From: Pseudovibrio sp947494035
Lineage (GTDB): Bacteria; Pseudomonadota; Alphaproteobacteria; Rhizobiales; Stappiaceae
NCBI GenBank assembly: GCA_947494035.1
Contig: CANLTN010000022.1
Location: 6,925-70,924 of the forward strand
DNA length: 64,000 nucleotides
Reading direction: 5' to 3'
Shown: positions 23,917 to 33,178 of the stretch, one piece after another
Position numbering within the stretch: position 1 is the stretch's first letter
Layout of the letters: each line of letters begins with the position of its first letter
Position numbers and translations under genes: made by a program
Notes under the pieces: model-generated
Told to the model about the DNA's origin: nothing
Database searches by the model: none
The model's input: the letters and a program-made list of their open reading frames with translations, nothing else

Positions 23917-25749
23917 ATGACGATACCTGAAGGGGTTGCCCCGGCGCTTTCTACCGCACTAGAAAAGCGCGAATACACGTCTCTAACACCGGTCCAGACC
24001 GCCGTACTTGATGAAGAGCTGAAAGGCAAAGACCTTTTGGTTTCTGCTCAGACAGGCTCTGGTAAAACAGTTGCATTCGGCATCGCAATCGCGCCGGAAC
24101 TGCTGGGTGATGCAGAGCGTATGGGCCGGGCAAGTGAACCTCTTGCATTGTGTGTTGCACCAACCCGCGAACTGGCGATCCAGGTCTCCAGAGAGCTGGA
24201 ATGGTTGTACGGCGAAGCTGGCGCGCGCATCACCACCTGTGTGGGTGGCATGGATATGCGCCGTGAACGTCGCAACCTTTCTGCTGGCGCGCACATCGTA
24301 GTCGGCACACCAGGCCGCCTGCGTGACCATATCGAACGTGGCTCCTTTGATACCTCCTCACTGCGTACAATCGTCCTTGACGAAGCAGATGAGATGTTGG
24401 ATCTCGGCTTCCGTGAAGACCTCGAATTCATTCTTGGTGCTGCACCGAAAGAACGCCGCACTCTACTGTTCTCCGCAACAGTTCCTCAGCAGATCGAAAA
24501 CCTTGCAAAGCGCTTCCAGCGCGATGCACAGCGCATTTCAACGGTCAACAATCGCGAACAGCACACTGATATTGAATATCGTGCAATGCCGGTCGCTCCT
24601 AACGACCGTGAAAACGCGATCATCAATGTCCTGCGTTTCTACGAAGCACAGAATACCATCATTTTCTGCGGCACCCGCGAGATGGTCAAACACCTCTCCG
24701 CACGCCTCGGCAACCGTGGTTTCGCAGTGGTCGCCCTCTCCGGTGAACTAAGCCAGACCGAACGTAACCACGCCCTCGGCGCGATGCGTAATGGTCGTGC
24801 CCGCGTTTGTGTGGCAACCGACGTCGCAGCACGCGGCATCGACTTGCCAAATCTGGATCTGGTGATCCACGCTGACCTGCCAAACAACGCAGAAGCACTG
24901 CTGCACCGTTCTGGTCGTACCGGTCGTGCAGGCCGTAAAGGCGTTTGTACGCTGGTCGTCCCGCACACCCGCCGTCGCACTGCATCCCGTCTGCTAAGCT
25001 TTGCTAAAGTGAAAGCAGAGTGGGGTGCGGCTCCAACTGCGCAGCAAATCCGCGATAAAGACCGTGAGCGCATCCTTGCGTCCTCTGATCTGCAGGAAGC
25101 ACCGGGCGAAGAAGATTTGCCAATGGTGAAAGAACTTCTCGAGAAGTTCTCAGCAGAACAGATCGCAGCAGCTTACATGCGTCAGATCCATCAGGGTCTG
25201 CCAGCACCGGAAGAACTGCTGGCCTCCAGCACCAACTTCAGCGAAGAACAAGAGCGTCAGCCACGCAAGAACTTCGACAACGGTGTATGGTTCCGTCTCA
25301 ACGTCGGTCGCAAGCACAACGCTGAACCGCGTTGGTTGCTGCCAATGATCTGCCGTGCAGGTCACATCACGAAAAAAGACATCGGCTCCATCCGCATCTT
25401 TGATGCAGACAGCCGCTTCGAGCTCGACGCAAAACTCGCTGACGCCTTCTTGGAAACCGTCAAAGAAAACGGCACTGGTGAAAAATCAATCACCATCACC
25501 CGTATTGAAGGCAATCCGGAACGCAGCAGCAGCGGTCGCCCAGGTGGCAAACGCAATCCCCGCAGTGGCGGTGGCGGCGGTTACCGTGGTGAAGGCGGAC
25601 GCGGCGAAGGTGCTCGTGGCCGTGGTCGTCGTGAAGGCGGCGGCGGCGGTGGTGGCTACCGTGGTGGTGGCGAAGCTCGTGGCCGTGGCCGCAGCGAAGG
25701 CAAGCCAGGTGGCGGCAAAAGCTTCCGCGACAACCGTGGCGGCGAATAA
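23917..25749 (+). CDS. DEAD-box RNA helicase with DbpA-like RNA-binding domain and RGG tail
   Basis: An ATP-dependent RNA helicase of the DeaD/CsdA type, 610 residues. Visible motifs: Q motif 'YTSLTPVQ', Walker A 'SAQTGSGKT', 'PTRELAIQ', 'TPGRLRDH', 'VLDEADEMLD', 'LLFSAT', 'IIFCGTREM' and 'HRSGRTGRAGRKG'. A DbpA-type RRM lies near 470-545 ('FRLNVGRKHNAEPRWLLPMI', 'IGSIRIFDADSRFELD'). The last 60 residues are Gly/Arg-rich with many RGG/GRG repeats, a flexible RNA-binding tail. Such enzymes act in ribosome assembly, mRNA decay and cold adaptation. It is monocistronic and followed by a strong terminator. Confidence 0.92.
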   Translation: MTIPEGVAPALSTALEKREYTSLTPVQTAVLDEELKGKDLLVSAQTGSGKTVAFGIAIAPELLGDAERMGRASEPLALCVAPTRELAIQVSRELEWLYGEAGARITTCVGGMDMRRERRNLSAGAHIVVGTPGRLRDHIERGSFDTSSLRTIVLDEADEMLDLGFREDLEFILGAAPKERRTLLFSATVPQQIENLAKRFQRDAQRISTVNNREQHTDIEYRAMPVAPNDRENAIINVLRFYEAQNTIIFCGTREMVKHLSARLGNRGFAVVALSGELSQTERNHALGAMRNGRARVCVATDVAARGIDLPNLDLVIHADLPNNAEALLHRSGRTGRAGRKGVCTLVVPHTRRRTASRLLSFAKVKAEWGAAPTAQQIRDKDRERILASSDLQEAPGEEDLPMVKELLEKFSAEQIAAAYMRQIHQGLPAPEELLASSTNFSEEQERQPRKNFDNGVWFRLNVGRKHNAEPRWLLPMICRAGHITKKDIGSIRIFDADSRFELDAKLADAFLETVKENGTGEKSITITRIEGNPERSSSGRPGGKRNPRSGGGGGYRGEGGRGEGARGRGRREGGGGGGGYRGGGEARGRGRSEGKPGGGKSFRDNRGGE

Positions 25750-25772
25750 GCCTCACTTACAAAGATTAGAAA

Positions 25773-25797
25773 ACGGGCCTTCGGGCCCGTTTTTTTA
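25773..25797 (+). terminator. Intrinsic terminator of the helicase gene
   Basis: ACGGGCC pairs with GGCCCGT around TTCG at 25773-25790, followed by eight T's. It is 23 bp after the stop codon. Confidence 0.9.
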
Positions 25798-25854
25798 TGG
25801 CAAGCATCCCCCTCACAACCACAAATACCACCGCATGGCCTCCCATGCAGCGTT

Positions 25855-26100
25855 GAAGCTGAAACCCCGTTTGAACGGGTGGAGCAAGGCGAACAGGCTC
25901 TGCCTGCGCTACTTGTTAAATATGTTTCTTCGGCATTGGCTGCTCGCCTCGCCCGGGTCTTTTATCATGAACACGCGGGCTCCCTCTCGGACAGGCGCGA
26001 CTGATAGGTTTCCCTAACATTGGCAGTTTCCTGCCACCACCGGACGCCCTCCGGAACGACCCCAAGCTCCCTTTCACCGCTGTGGCCTCAAAAGGGTATT
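25855..26100 (-). ncRNA. Candidate structured RNA or RNA-like repeat element
   Basis: Read on the minus strand this gene-free stretch folds well. Two neighbouring hairpins carry GAAA (GNRA) tetraloops: GGCAG-GAAA-CTGCC (26022-26035) and TAGG-GAAA-CCTA (26005-26016). A 13-bp helix pairs 25942-25954 with 25882-25894 and uses three G-U pairs that are possible only in minus-strand RNA. A further hairpin is CCCGTT/AACGGG at 25866-25879. Hallmark sequences of RNase P RNA, tmRNA, SRP RNA and common riboswitches were not seen. A 115-codon open frame covers part of it (25916-26263) but looks incidental. It may be a multi-copy element; its ends are uncertain. Confidence 0.45.
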
Positions 26101-26339
26101 GCGCTTCACCGGACCTCCCGACACGATACGTTACCTCATGCCGGTAGCCCAACCCCGCCCACGCCGAGGGACGGACGGTCCACCCCTGCCCGATTGCGTG
26201 GGCACAAAACCAAGATAAGGAAAGAAACTGCAAGGGGGATAAGTTTTTCGTAAATGCCCCCAAACGTAGTCATCCTCCCCCTGAGCCGGGGTTCACACGG
26301 CGCTTGTCACTTACCATGAGGGCTGTTGTTTGTGGCGAG

Positions 26340-26496
26340 GCTGTCATAGATCCCGGGTCTCCGCTCCGCTGCGCCCAGGATGACGGCGACGGGCTTTCAC
26401 CCAACGCATTCGCCCACAGCAGCGGCGTCGTACAAGGCACGCTCATCCCCTCTTCGTCTTCCCGCACAAGCGCAGCGCGATGCGGGATCCAGAGCT
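26340..26496. repeat. Palindromic intergenic repeats (REP-like)
   Basis: Two hairpin units of the kind scattered between alphaproteobacterial genes. At 26350-26381 ATCCCGGG pairs with CCCAGGAT (one mismatch) around a TCTCCGCTCCGCTGCG-type loop. At 26461-26486 CCCGCA pairs with TGCGGG around a GCGCAGCG-type loop. Both have GCGCAGCG and GGGATC in the same relative order when one is reversed, so they appear to be inverted copies. The surrounding 26230-26566 holds no gene. Confidence 0.5.
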
Positions 26497-26566
26497 ACAC
26501 AACACAGCATGACTGCCTTGAACTCTGCCTACCCGTCAAAACGACACCGCTCCAATACCCCCAACG

Positions 26567-27043
26567 CTAAACAGCAAATCCCTGACGCTTCAGTTGCTGA
26601 ATAATCTGGTCGATCTTTTGCAAAAACTGAGAACGGTCTTTGGGTGAGAATGGTCGCGGTCCGGAAGTCTGCTCACCAAAGCTACGCAGGTCTTCCATCA
26701 GGTTGCGCGTTGCCAAAGCCATTCCAATGGAAGCCTCGTCAAACACTCTGCCTTTTGGAGAAAGAGCAATCGCCCCTGCTTTCACAACACGGTCAGCCAG
26801 CGGAATATCCTGCGTGACAACAATGTCACCCGGCACAGCCCGCTCTGCGATCCAGTCATCAGCAATATCAGGACCTTCCGGTACAATCACCCGTTCGATA
26901 TCCATATCCCGAGGCGTATTGATGAAACTGTTGGCGACCACAAAAACCTTTAGGCGATAACGGTCAGCAACCTTGTAAACCTCGTCTTTTACGGGGCAAG
27001 CATCGGCATCAATGTAAATAATAATCTTCTTTGCGCTGGTCAC
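26567..27043 (-). CDS. YaiI/YqxD family protein (UPF0178, DUF188)
   Basis: A 158-residue protein starting MTSAKKIIIYIDADACPVKDE. The family signature 'IDADACPVK' at residues 11-19, 'VVTQDIPLADRVVKAGA' near 75-91 and 'SPKGRVFDEASIGMALATRN' near 95-114 are complete. The fold resembles PIN/NYN nucleases with acidic residues, but the biological role is unproven. It is 20 bp downstream of the amidase gene on the same strand and may be co-transcribed. Confidence 0.9.
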   Translation of the reverse strand: MTSAKKIIIYIDADACPVKDEVYKVADRYRLKVFVVANSFINTPRDMDIERVIVPEGPDIADDWIAERAVPGDIVVTQDIPLADRVVKAGAIALSPKGRVFDEASIGMALATRNLMEDLRSFGEQTSGPRPFSPKDRSQFLQKIDQIIQQLKRQGFAV

Positions 27044-27062
27044 AGCGGCTCTTCTCCTGCAT

Positions 27063-28403
27063 CTATCCGCCCTTTAGTCGCGCAGGAGTGATCACCTTGT
27101 CAATGAGGCTAGCCATTTCAAGCACATGCCAATCCGTTCCAGCTGGCCCAAACAGCGTCAAACCCGTCCCCGGTGTGCCATAGATGTTCATTGGAATGGT
27201 CGCAGCGCACCCGTCAACCCAGTTCACGGCGCGGGTATTTTGCAAAAGTTGAGGACCAAACTTACCCATATTATCTTCAATATCAGCAAGCAGAGGAGCA
27301 ACAATCGGTGATGTCGGTGCAATCAGAATATCAAATTTGCCCGCCATCTCTTTAAAAGCGCGTATAGCCTCTGTCCGTCTGGAGCGGGCTTCCTTCATCT
27401 CTTTAATTGTTACTTCGGCTGAGTTGAGAATACACTCAACCACATAAGGATCACCAGCCTCTCTAAGACCTTCCACATACCCACCAATCAGGGCCATTGT
27501 CTCATAGGCAAAAATGGTTCCGAAGTAAGTCGCGCAACTCGACAACACCGGCTCTGACACCGTGGCGATAATGGCACCCGCATCACGAATAGCCTGCATC
27601 GACCGGTCGAAATCCGCACTCACTTGCGTATCCAGCCCCTCAGCCATCGGAGAGGCCATAAGCCCCACATGCAGCCCATCAAGGCTCTTCAACCGAGGTG
27701 GAGTTGGACATTGGCCGGAAAGTACAGCATACGTCCGCGCGCACATCTCCAGTGATCGGGCAATAGGGCCAATCGTGTCAAAAGACGGAGAAAGCGCGAA
27801 AAGCCCTCTTGTCGAAATACACGCACGCGTTGGCTTGAAGCCATAAAGCCCGTTAAGCGCCGCCGGTAGGCGCACAGACCCACCCGTATCGGTCCCAATC
27901 GCAACATCACACAGACCAAGCCCAACACTCGCCGCCGCACCAGAGGAGGAGCCTCCAGGTATACGGAGAGGATCGCTCACATTCGGCGGCGTCCCAAAGT
28001 GCGGGTTCAATCCCAGACAGGTATAGCAAATCTCGCTCAAGTTGGTCCGCCCAAACGGAACAGCGCCTGCTGCCCGTAACTGAGAGACAATCTTGGCATC
28101 CTCACAGGCAGGCGCACGGTCACGCAAGAAGGCAGAGCCAGCGCTCGTCACCACCCCTTGCTCATCAATCATATCCTTGAAAGAGACTGTCACGCCGTGC
28201 AGCGGAAGGTCGCGGTGAAATGCCTGCAGCTTCTCATCTGCCTCCCGGGCCTGACGTGTAATCCGTGCTGCATCAAACTCAATGAAGATGCGCTCGGTAA
28301 CCTCCTCGGGAAGATCCATAACCAGATCAATGCAGCGACGCGCCTTATCTTCTGCCTGAAAGAAAAGGCGTTTTTCTCGCGAAGAACTGGAAAAGCTGCT
28401 CAT
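27063..28403 (-). CDS. Amidase-signature family hydrolase
   Basis: A 446-residue amidase with the Ser-cisSer-Lys catalytic triad region: Lys in 'VTVSFKDMIDEQGV' near residue 76, then the Gly/Ser-rich 'PGGSSSGAAASVGLGLCDVA' near 150-170 with the cis-serine, and 'GTDTGGSVRLPAALNGLYGF' with the nucleophile. Members hydrolyse amides or ureido acids such as allophanate; GatA is usually longer and sits with gatB/gatC, which are absent here. No signal peptide. Substrate unknown. Confidence 0.85.
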   Translation of the reverse strand: MSSFSSSSREKRLFFQAEDKARRCIDLVMDLPEEVTERIFIEFDAARITRQAREADEKLQAFHRDLPLHGVTVSFKDMIDEQGVVTSAGSAFLRDRAPACEDAKIVSQLRAAGAVPFGRTNLSEICYTCLGLNPHFGTPPNVSDPLRIPGGSSSGAAASVGLGLCDVAIGTDTGGSVRLPAALNGLYGFKPTRACISTRGLFALSPSFDTIGPIARSLEMCARTYAVLSGQCPTPPRLKSLDGLHVGLMASPMAEGLDTQVSADFDRSMQAIRDAGAIIATVSEPVLSSCATYFGTIFAYETMALIGGYVEGLREAGDPYVVECILNSAEVTIKEMKEARSRRTEAIRAFKEMAGKFDILIAPTSPIVAPLLADIEDNMGKFGPQLLQNTRAVNWVDGCAATIPMNIYGTPGTGLTLFGPAGTDWHVLEMASLIDKVITPARLKGG

Positions 28404-28513
28404 ATATATATTCCTGAGAGAACCCTATGCAGTTGGTGTTTTGGTCGGTTTGGCTGCAAAATACAATCAGTTGTCTCAGTAAGAGCTACCAGTCTATTAA
28501 TAGGAAGCCCGAA

Positions 28514-28549
28514 AACAAAAAAGAGCCCGCCAGTACAACCGGCGAACTC
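28514..28549 (-). terminator. Intrinsic terminator of tex
   Basis: On the minus strand GAGTTCGCC pairs with GGCGGGCTC (two G-U pairs) around a 9-base loop and is followed by TTTTTTG. It lies 24 bp after the tex stop. Confidence 0.8.
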
Positions 28550-28573
28550 CATAAAACTCTGTTGGAAGTAAGC

Positions 28574-31015
28574 TTATCGCTTCGGCTTATTAAACGCCGC
28601 CGCCAGTGCCGCTGCCATCGCGTTGTTTGAACCAGCACCGGTATCCGCCGACTTCTTGCCATCACGAGCACTGCCACCACGGTTACCACCATTCGGGCGA
28701 TTGCCGCCACCCGGACGGCCACCCTGATTGCGGTTACCACTACGCTCAGCCTGCCGCTCCCGCACACTCTCGCGCGCGTCCGCACTGTCCTTGCGCATGG
28801 TCAGACCAATGCGTTTGCGGGCAATGTCCACCTCAACTACCCGCACCTTCACGATGTCACCGGCCTTCACCACCGTATGCGGATCATCCACGAAACGGTC
28901 CGCCAGCTGAGACACATGTACAAGCCCATCCTGATGCACACCGATATCCACAAAGGCACCAAAGTTGGTCACGTTGGTCACAGTCCCTTCCAGCATCATG
29001 CCGGGCTTTAGGTCCTGCATGGTCTCAACACCATCCTGGAAGGAAGCGGTCTTGAACTCAGGCCGCGGATCACGCCCCGGCTTTTCCAGCTCCGAGAAAA
29101 TGTCCTTCACAGTCGGCAGGCCAAACTTCTCGTCGGTAAACTCTTTGGGGTCCATAGAACCAAGCGTATTGGAACCCATAATCTCGCGAATATCACGGCC
29201 ACAGGCTTTGATGATCTTCTGCGCCACCGGATACGCCTCCGGGTGAACAGAGGACGCATCCAACGGGTTGTCACCATCCGCAATCCGCAGGAAGCCCGCA
29301 CATTGCTCAAACGCCTTTGGCCCAAGCCGGGAAACCTTCAGCAACTGCTTGCGGTTCTTGAACGCACCAACCGTGTCCCGATACTCAACCACAGCCTTCG
29401 CAAGGCTCTCTGTTAGGCCGGAAATATGTGCCAATAACGGAGCAGAAGCTGTGTTGAGATCAACGCCAACCGCGTTTACCGCATCTTCCACCACACCATC
29501 CAGCGAGCGTGCCAGCTTGGTCTGGTTCACATCATGCTGATACTGCCCGACGCCAATGGACTTGGGTTCAATCTTCACCAGCTCCGCCAACGGGTCCTGC
29601 AAGCGCCGTGCAATAGAAGCCGCCCCGCGCAAAGACACATCCACATCCGGCATTTCCTTCGCCGCCAAAGCAGAGGCGGAGTAAACTGACGCACCCGCCT
29701 CGTTCACCATCACCTTGGTCGGACGGTGCTCAGCTGGAATATCCTTCAACAGATCCGCCACCAGACGATCCGTCTCACGGCTGGCCGTCCCATTGCCAAT
29801 AGCGATAAGGCTCACACCATGCTTTGCAACCAGCGCACGAAGGGTAGCAAGCGAGCCCTGAATGTCATTGCGCGGCTGGAAGGGATAGATCGTCGCCGTA
29901 TCCACCAGTTTGCCGGTCGCATCAACAACAGCCACCTTCACACCGGTCCGAATACCCGGATCAAGACCCAGCGTCGCATGCGGACCAGCAGGCGCAGCAA
30001 GCAGCAAGTCTTTCAGGTTACGGGCAAATACCTTGATCGCCTCTTCTTCCGCCTTGTCGCGTAACTCGCCCATCAGGTCCAGCTCAACATGAAGGCCAAT
30101 CTTCACCTTCCACGTCCAGCGACACACATCAGAAAGCCACTTATCGGCAGGACGCCCCTTGTTCACAATGCCAGCCGCATCCGCAACCATCTGTTCAACC
30201 GGTTTTACGGCAGAGAGATCATCCTCATCCACCTTCAGGTCCAGCGCCAGAATGCCTTCATTACGACCACGCAGCAGCGCCAGCGCACGATGGCTTGGAA
30301 TGTTCTTCCAGTTCTCGGAATAGCCGAAGTAGTCAGAGAACTTCGCACCTTCCTGCTCCTTACCAGAAACAACTTCCGCCTTCACAGCCCCCTGACGCGC
30401 CACATAGTTCCGCAGTTTGCCAACCAGCTGAGCATTCTCGGAGAACCGCTCCATCAGGATCTGGCGCGCACCATCCAGCACAGCCTTCGTATCCGCAAAA
30501 CCCTTTTCCGCATCAATAAAGCTGGCAGCTGCGCTCTCAGGGGTCTTGTTCGGATCACCCAACAGCAAATCCGCCAGTGGCTCAATGCCAGCTTCACGGG
30601 CAATCTGTGCCTTGGTGCGGCGTTTCTTTTTGTAAGGCAGATAAAGGTCTTCAAGAGTCGCTTTGTTATCCGCACCAGCAATCTGCTTTGCCAGCTCGCC
30701 AGTGAGCTTGCCCTGCTCCTCGATGGATTTAACAATCGCTTTGCGGCGATCTTCCATCTCACGCATATAGATCAGGCGCTCTTCCAACGTGCGCAGCTGC
30801 GTATCATCCAGCCCTCCCGTTGCCTCTTTCCGGTAACGCGCAATAAACGGAACCGTAGACCCTTCATCCAACAACTGCACCGCAGAATTCACCTGCCCCG
30901 GCGCACAGCCAATTTCCCCGGCAATCCGCTGAGAAATCCGCATTGCAATATCAGCAGGCACCGCGCCCGCTTTGGCAGAAGTGGAGGAAGAAGCAACAGA
31001 GGTCAGATCAGACAT
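28574..31015 (-). CDS. tex: Tex-family transcription accessory protein
   Basis: An 813-residue nucleic-acid-binding protein of the Tex/YhgF family, linked to transcription elongation and, in pathogens, toxin expression. The layout is canonical: helical N-terminus ('VPFIARYRKEATGGLDDTQL' near residues 53-72), a YqgF/RNase H-like domain ('LGLDPGIRTGVKVAVVD'), a helix-hairpin-helix region ('VGVDLNTASAPLLAHISGL'), and a C-terminal S1 domain ('GMMLEGTVTNVTNFGAFVDI', 'GLVHVSQLADRF'). The last 60 residues are rich in Gly, Arg and Asn with RGG-like repeats, similar to the nearby helicase tail. Start ATG 31015. Confidence 0.94.
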   Translation of the reverse strand: MSDLTSVASSSTSAKAGAVPADIAMRISQRIAGEIGCAPGQVNSAVQLLDEGSTVPFIARYRKEATGGLDDTQLRTLEERLIYMREMEDRRKAIVKSIEEQGKLTGELAKQIAGADNKATLEDLYLPYKKKRRTKAQIAREAGIEPLADLLLGDPNKTPESAAASFIDAEKGFADTKAVLDGARQILMERFSENAQLVGKLRNYVARQGAVKAEVVSGKEQEGAKFSDYFGYSENWKNIPSHRALALLRGRNEGILALDLKVDEDDLSAVKPVEQMVADAAGIVNKGRPADKWLSDVCRWTWKVKIGLHVELDLMGELRDKAEEEAIKVFARNLKDLLLAAPAGPHATLGLDPGIRTGVKVAVVDATGKLVDTATIYPFQPRNDIQGSLATLRALVAKHGVSLIAIGNGTASRETDRLVADLLKDIPAEHRPTKVMVNEAGASVYSASALAAKEMPDVDVSLRGAASIARRLQDPLAELVKIEPKSIGVGQYQHDVNQTKLARSLDGVVEDAVNAVGVDLNTASAPLLAHISGLTESLAKAVVEYRDTVGAFKNRKQLLKVSRLGPKAFEQCAGFLRIADGDNPLDASSVHPEAYPVAQKIIKACGRDIREIMGSNTLGSMDPKEFTDEKFGLPTVKDIFSELEKPGRDPRPEFKTASFQDGVETMQDLKPGMMLEGTVTNVTNFGAFVDIGVHQDGLVHVSQLADRFVDDPHTVVKAGDIVKVRVVEVDIARKRIGLTMRKDSADARESVRERQAERSGNRNQGGRPGGGNRPNGGNRGGSARDGKKSADTGAGSNNAMAAALAAAFNKPKR

Positions 31016-31152
31016 TCAGCACTCTTGATTATGTTAAAACGGAATGCTCACAGTAGGTCTGCATTGCGGGCAAAACTAGGTGCGATAGGGGAATACGCAC
31101 AGGGAAAGACTATGAGAAAAAAGCACGGCGTCGCGACGGCAGACACACACAG

Positions 31153-31212
31153 CTTCAATCGGGCGTTGCCAAACTGAATTGAAGTTCATGACCCAGAGTT
31201 GTCGACCATCAA
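31153..31212. repeat. Left copy of an imperfect repeat flanking the permease gene
   Basis: The segment TTCAATCGGGCGTTGCC...GAATTGAAGTTCATGACCC resembles 32861-32920 (CTCAATTGGGCCAATGCC...GAATTGGTGTTCATGCCCC) over about 55 bp with scattered differences and small gaps. A second shared piece, GATAGGGGAATACGCAC, lies at about 31086-31102 and recurs as GATAGGGAAAACGCAC at about 32843-32858. The two copies bracket the amino-acid permease in direct orientation. Confidence 0.45.
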
Positions 31213-31265
31213 GACTATCTGAATTACTGGGCTACCAATTTTACCGGTATTGGTAGTCCTCGCAT

Positions 31266-32543
31266 CTAGAAGAAATTCCTCAGGATCGCCGAAACCGTGA
31301 CAAGCCCAGCTACAGTTACGAAGATATTGGTCAGCGCACCTCTGTATTTAGCCAAGGCAGGTACAGTTCTAATGGCGTACATCGGCAGCAGGAATAAGAT
31401 GATCGCGATGAAAGGCGCAAACAGATCTCCAATCGCCGTAATCAAGGGCAGCTCAATGATTGCCACCAGCCATATTGTTCCGAAGAAGAAAATAAACAAA
31501 ACCGTACTGATTTTCTTCTCTCCAACAAAACTCGCCAGTTCTGGGGACGCCACTTTCAAAAATCCGGTCAAAGCTTCTTTTGAGCCAAGATAAAAGGCCA
31601 GAAACGATGAATAAATTGCAGTGATCGTAATAATAGGGCCCACAATTGAAATAGCAGGAGAATCTAGGGTATTTGCCAGAAAGCTGAGTATCGTAATATT
31701 TTGCGATTTTGCCAAAGCGAGTTGCTCGGGTGAAGTCGCCAGCACGCAGCTCAAGACAAAGAACATCATAAATGCAAACAGCATTATCGAGGAAAATTTC
31801 AGTGTTCGATCAGATACTTCCTCGGCCTTATCTCCGTGGGTATGCCTCAGAACAAAGGCCATTAACGGGATCGCGGGGGCATAAAAGAGTGCAAACACCA
31901 TTATCGGCAGGGTTCTATAAACCTGATCAACGATAGTCCCAACACTCGGCATACTTCCAATCGATATAGCCGATAAAGACCAGTGCGGAATCAGGTAAAC
32001 AGAGATACCGAATAGAACCAGAATAAGCGGAAACACCAAGACCTTAAATGCCTCCAAAACATACTGGAGACCGAAGAAGGTTGGAGCAAACATTATGAGC
32101 AGAATTATACCTGAAAGCTGCCAGCGGGGTAACTGGCTGCTTCCCGTTTGTGTGATCAAAATATCGTCAATCGTATTGGTCATGGAGGGCCCATAAACCA
32201 ACACGTAAGGGAACAAAGACAAGAAATAAAACAGCGTTATAACTAAACTTGCTTTCGCGCCGAAGTGCTCCTGCAGTACGCCTGAAAAATCAGCGGCTTT
32301 GTTTTTTGACGACAAGGCAAGCCGACCAAAGGCTAAATGGGGGTAATAAGTTAAAGGAGCTGCGAGGAGGGCAATTATAATCAGCGGCCAAAGTCCCTGC
32401 AGTCCCGCCTGAATAGGCAAGAACAATATGCCGGCACCAACGGCTGTGCCAAACATAGAGATGGGCCAGACAAGCTTTTCCGAATTCAGAAAGCCCGCAA
32501 TCTTTCCCCGTTTTGGAGAGTAAGAAGTACTCGTGGCGTCCAT
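31266..32543 (-). CDS. Amino-acid permease of the HAAAP/STP (SdaC/TyrP-like) type
   Basis: A 425-residue integral membrane protein with about 11 helices. The first helix region 'VWPISMFGTAVGAGILFLPI' near residues 25-44 is the typical unwound-helix substrate site of the hydroxy/aromatic amino acid permease family of APC-fold transporters. 'PYVLVYGPSMTNTIDDILI' and 'LFYAPAIPLMAFVLRHTHG' also fit. Serine or threonine is a plausible substrate, but this cannot be fixed from sequence. It is alone, bracketed by an imperfect repeat pair, and slightly AT-richer than its neighbours. Confidence 0.8.
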   Translation of the reverse strand: MDATSTSYSPKRGKIAGFLNSEKLVWPISMFGTAVGAGILFLPIQAGLQGLWPLIIIALLAAPLTYYPHLAFGRLALSSKNKAADFSGVLQEHFGAKASLVITLFYFLSLFPYVLVYGPSMTNTIDDILITQTGSSQLPRWQLSGIILLIMFAPTFFGLQYVLEAFKVLVFPLILVLFGISVYLIPHWSLSAISIGSMPSVGTIVDQVYRTLPIMVFALFYAPAIPLMAFVLRHTHGDKAEEVSDRTLKFSSIMLFAFMMFFVLSCVLATSPEQLALAKSQNITILSFLANTLDSPAISIVGPIITITAIYSSFLAFYLGSKEALTGFLKVASPELASFVGEKKISTVLFIFFFGTIWLVAIIELPLITAIGDLFAPFIAIILFLLPMYAIRTVPALAKYRGALTNIFVTVAGLVTVSAILRNFF

Positions 32544-33178
32544 TGTATTTCTTATCTATTGTTGGGAAGCGATCTGCTCCCGATCTGGATTTTATTTATT
32601 GTTGCTCACACAGCAGAAGAATTTGGACAGGCCAATGGCCAGTTATCCATAGAAGTTATCCTAGCGAGAGCGCTAAGCTACGAACAAGGCTAGTATATGA
32701 CGTAGATTTTCCATTTTAATCAAAGCCATCCAAGATCAGCCAAAGCTGCCACATAGAATTTCTTCACGTATATTCTCACACTAAGCCTTTCCAATTACTT
32801 CAGTATTTAGCAGATTGAGGATTAGGAGCTTTAGGGAGGGGTGATAGGGAAAACGCACTGCCTCAATTGGGCCAATGCCACTTGAATTGGTGTTCATGCC
32901 CCAAAGGGGCCAATCAGCGAGAGCACCTGATACTGAGGTGCGGACAAAGCAAGCATTCGGAGCAGATGCTAAAAAAAGCAACTAAGTGACTTTTTCTATT
33001 ACGAGACGCCACAAGAGAACACTCAAACTACTCTATCAAGAAGTTATATGAACTCAGATAGATGAATATGAAGTCTCTACTTGCATAAAACCTCTTCTAC
33101 TACTCCAGCAACTTCCTGTCCGCACTCTGTTTTGCGGCAGTTATCTACTGATTAGGTCTCTGAAAAATAGTGCGCAAC
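32544..33178. other. Gene-free AT-rich region upstream of the permease
   Basis: About 635 bp with no convincing frame. It contains the permease promoter and the right-hand repeat copy at 32861-32920. The 3' flank of the STAS gene (33060-33178) shows no clear terminator. Confidence 0.4.
32861..32920. repeat. Right copy of the imperfect repeat flanking the permease gene
   Basis: Partner of the segment at 31153-31212, in the same orientation. Alignable core: CAATTGGGCC, GAATTGGTGTTCATG and CCCCA. Confidence 0.45.

Noticed and set aside
25855..26100. RNase P RNA, tmRNA or group II intron
   Set aside because: The GAGGAAAGUCC-type core of RNase P, the tRNA-like ends and tag frame of tmRNA, and a domain V-like hairpin were not found.
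25916..26263. A 115-codon minus-strand frame as a protein gene
   Set aside because: It overlaps strong RNA-like hairpins, has no clear ribosome-binding site or domain, and is rich in Arg, Gly and Pro as expected from GC-rich structured sequence.
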